64,000 nt of DNA from Absidia repens (taxonomy: Eukaryota > Mucoromycota > Mucoromycetes > Mucorales > Cunninghamellaceae), in assembly GCA_002105175.1 (NCBI GenBank), contig MCGE01000008.1, forward strand, positions 1,426,001 through 1,490,000. Direction: 5' to 3'. The position numbers were made by a program, and so were the translations under genes. This document shows, piece by piece, positions 62,053 to 64,000 of this stretch. The notes under the pieces are model-generated. The model did no database searches, was not told where the DNA came from, and worked only from the letters and a program-made list of their open reading frames with translations. The stretch's first letter is position 1; every line of letters begins with the position of its first letter.

Positions 62053-63037
62053 GAAGTTTGTTCCTAGTTAGCAGCGACCCGCTGCGTCCCATAGTCTGTC
62101 TCCCGAACATATGTAAAACCTTTCAACCATATTTTTCGGTTTTTCCGGATCAGGGCGGACTTTAAATAGTTTATTTTATTTTAATTTTCCTGAGGCATTG
62201 ATGTGACCCAGATCCTATCAGGAACAACAGCATCGATCGAAAAACTGACACTGTTTGTTAAATGCCTGTGTCTATGTTTGTATTTATTCAAAACAAACCC
62301 AAAATAAATATGAACATTAAAGCAATTGGAACAGTTGGGAGGATACATGCCTTATTGGTAGTTCCGTTTTTTCTTTTAAATTACTCCCATATTGAAGACT
62401 GTGCGTGCTGACAAGGGTAGTGGTCGGTGCTTTAACCTTTTACCCTATGATCTAGAATACCGTAATATGGTCCAAGAAGAACAATCACGTGTGTAACAGT
62501 TGTGCCATCTTCCTTTTTTTTTCCTTTTTCAAAAGTTGGACCTGTCATTTTTATGGTAAAATGATGTATGAATAAATAAGAACCAATCAGAATCGAAAGT
62601 ACGCTAACATTATAAGATCCCCTGGGCAGAAACTAGAAAAAGATCAAAGGAAGTAAACTTTTTTGGCTATTTTATATCTCCCAGGACGAATAACATCTTC
62701 ATTTTTTCATGGCATCGTCCATGTACAAGATGTGACGACAATAAACTACCTATATATACAATACGATATTCATGGTACAAAAACGAGAAAGTTGAATACA
62801 AATAGTACACACTGCAACAGTGAGGTTAATATTATCTTTCTTTTACTGATCATAGGTATATCATATTGTATCTGACTGAGTGGTACAGTATGATGTATCT
62901 ATTATAATATGTTAATTTTTGGACATTTACTTTAAAAATATGGAGTCAACCGTATATATTATACATACATAGTTAGACAACGGAAAAACAATGTGTATGA
63001 TATGATGAATGACCCCATGTGGTCACATCAATCTATC

Positions 63038-63038
<1 letters not shown>

Positions 63039-63076
<38 letters not shown>
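63039..63076. repeat. 38-nt poly(T) tract
   Basis: Uninterrupted T run about 240 bases before the spermidine synthase ATG. It could exclude nucleosomes as a poly(dA:dT) promoter element. Confidence 0.85.
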
Positions 63077-63077
<1 letters not shown>

Positions 63078-63317
63078 AATGAAAGTAATAAATGGCTACT
63101 AAGCGATGCCATAAAAAAAAATCCCTTTAAGCCCTAAAATCGATTCAATGGTCCGCGCATAAAAAAAACCACAGGGCAAGTCTCCCCCTCACTAAAGTTG
63201 AAACACCGATCTTTCTTGTAGCAAAATTTTTTTCTCCATTATTTGAGGGGCCGAGGATTATTTTTTCCTTTGACTCTTTTCTTTCTTGTAATTTTTTTAT
63301 TCAAAACATAGATTATC

Positions 63318-64000
<683 letters not shown>

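Larger units (their letters stand above)
61349..63317. other. Divergent intergenic region between the histidine kinase and spermidine synthase
   Basis: About 2 kb. It contains a coding-like open frame at 61762-62052 (separate entry), a 38-nt T run, and promoters for both genes. No TATA box stands out for spermidine synthase. Confidence 0.55.

Overview
The window is nuclear DNA of a filamentous fungus, most probably an early-diverging one of the Mucoromycota (Mucorales type). The evidence is AT-rich intergenic DNA, many short GT-AG introns (about 50-130 nt), frequent poly(Q)/poly(N) tracts, long T/A homopolymers next to splice acceptors, and a gene set of Dicer, velvet factor, hybrid histidine kinase and P450s. 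No species can be named from sequence alone. I reconstructed gene models by hand from splice sites. Most have an exact reading-frame sum, and this is stated where it supports the model.

Layout. 1-3566 (+): 3' part of an EFA6-like Sec7-PH ArfGEF. 4581-6264 (+): UDP-GlcNAc pyrophosphorylase. 7449-14765 (-): a STIMATE/TMEM110-like membrane protein, an HSL-family alpha/beta hydrolase, a small putative membrane protein and a second Sec7-PH ArfGEF. 16785-17371 (+): probable Mediator subunit 11. 17814-20446 (-): the MGS1/WRNIP1 AAA+ ATPase with a UBZ4 finger. 21417-23769 (+): copper amine oxidase. 24321-26813 (+): a caprin-like, RGG-tailed protein. 29669-31665 (+): a membrane-anchored, DUF4097-like beta-solenoid protein. 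34398-43212 (+): three tandem cytochrome P450 paralogues. 45103-46200 (-): a NUC1/EndoG nuclease. 46587-48217 (-): a velvet-domain regulator. 49530-54965 (-): a complete Dicer. 55206-61348 (-): a hybrid histidine kinase. 63318-64000 (+): the 5' part of spermidine synthase.

Between genes lie at least four diverged copies of one dispersed repeat family (about 15.7-16.3, 28.0-28.6, 32.4-33.0 and, inverted, 43.9-44.6 kb) and several homopolymer tracts, the longest an 82-nt A run inside a Dicer intron.

The most striking signal is exon structure. Two of the three P450s encode the haem-binding loop through a 15-nt exon followed by a 5-nt exon; the third carries one 27-nt exon instead. Elsewhere a 24-nt exon carries the HGGGF oxyanion loop of the hydrolase and a 26-nt exon carries the Walker A loop of MGS1. 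The genes otherwise look like an ordinary chromosomal mix rather than one pathway. The P450 triplet is a tandem duplication; Dicer, velvet factor and histidine kinase are regulatory neighbours with no evident operon-like link.
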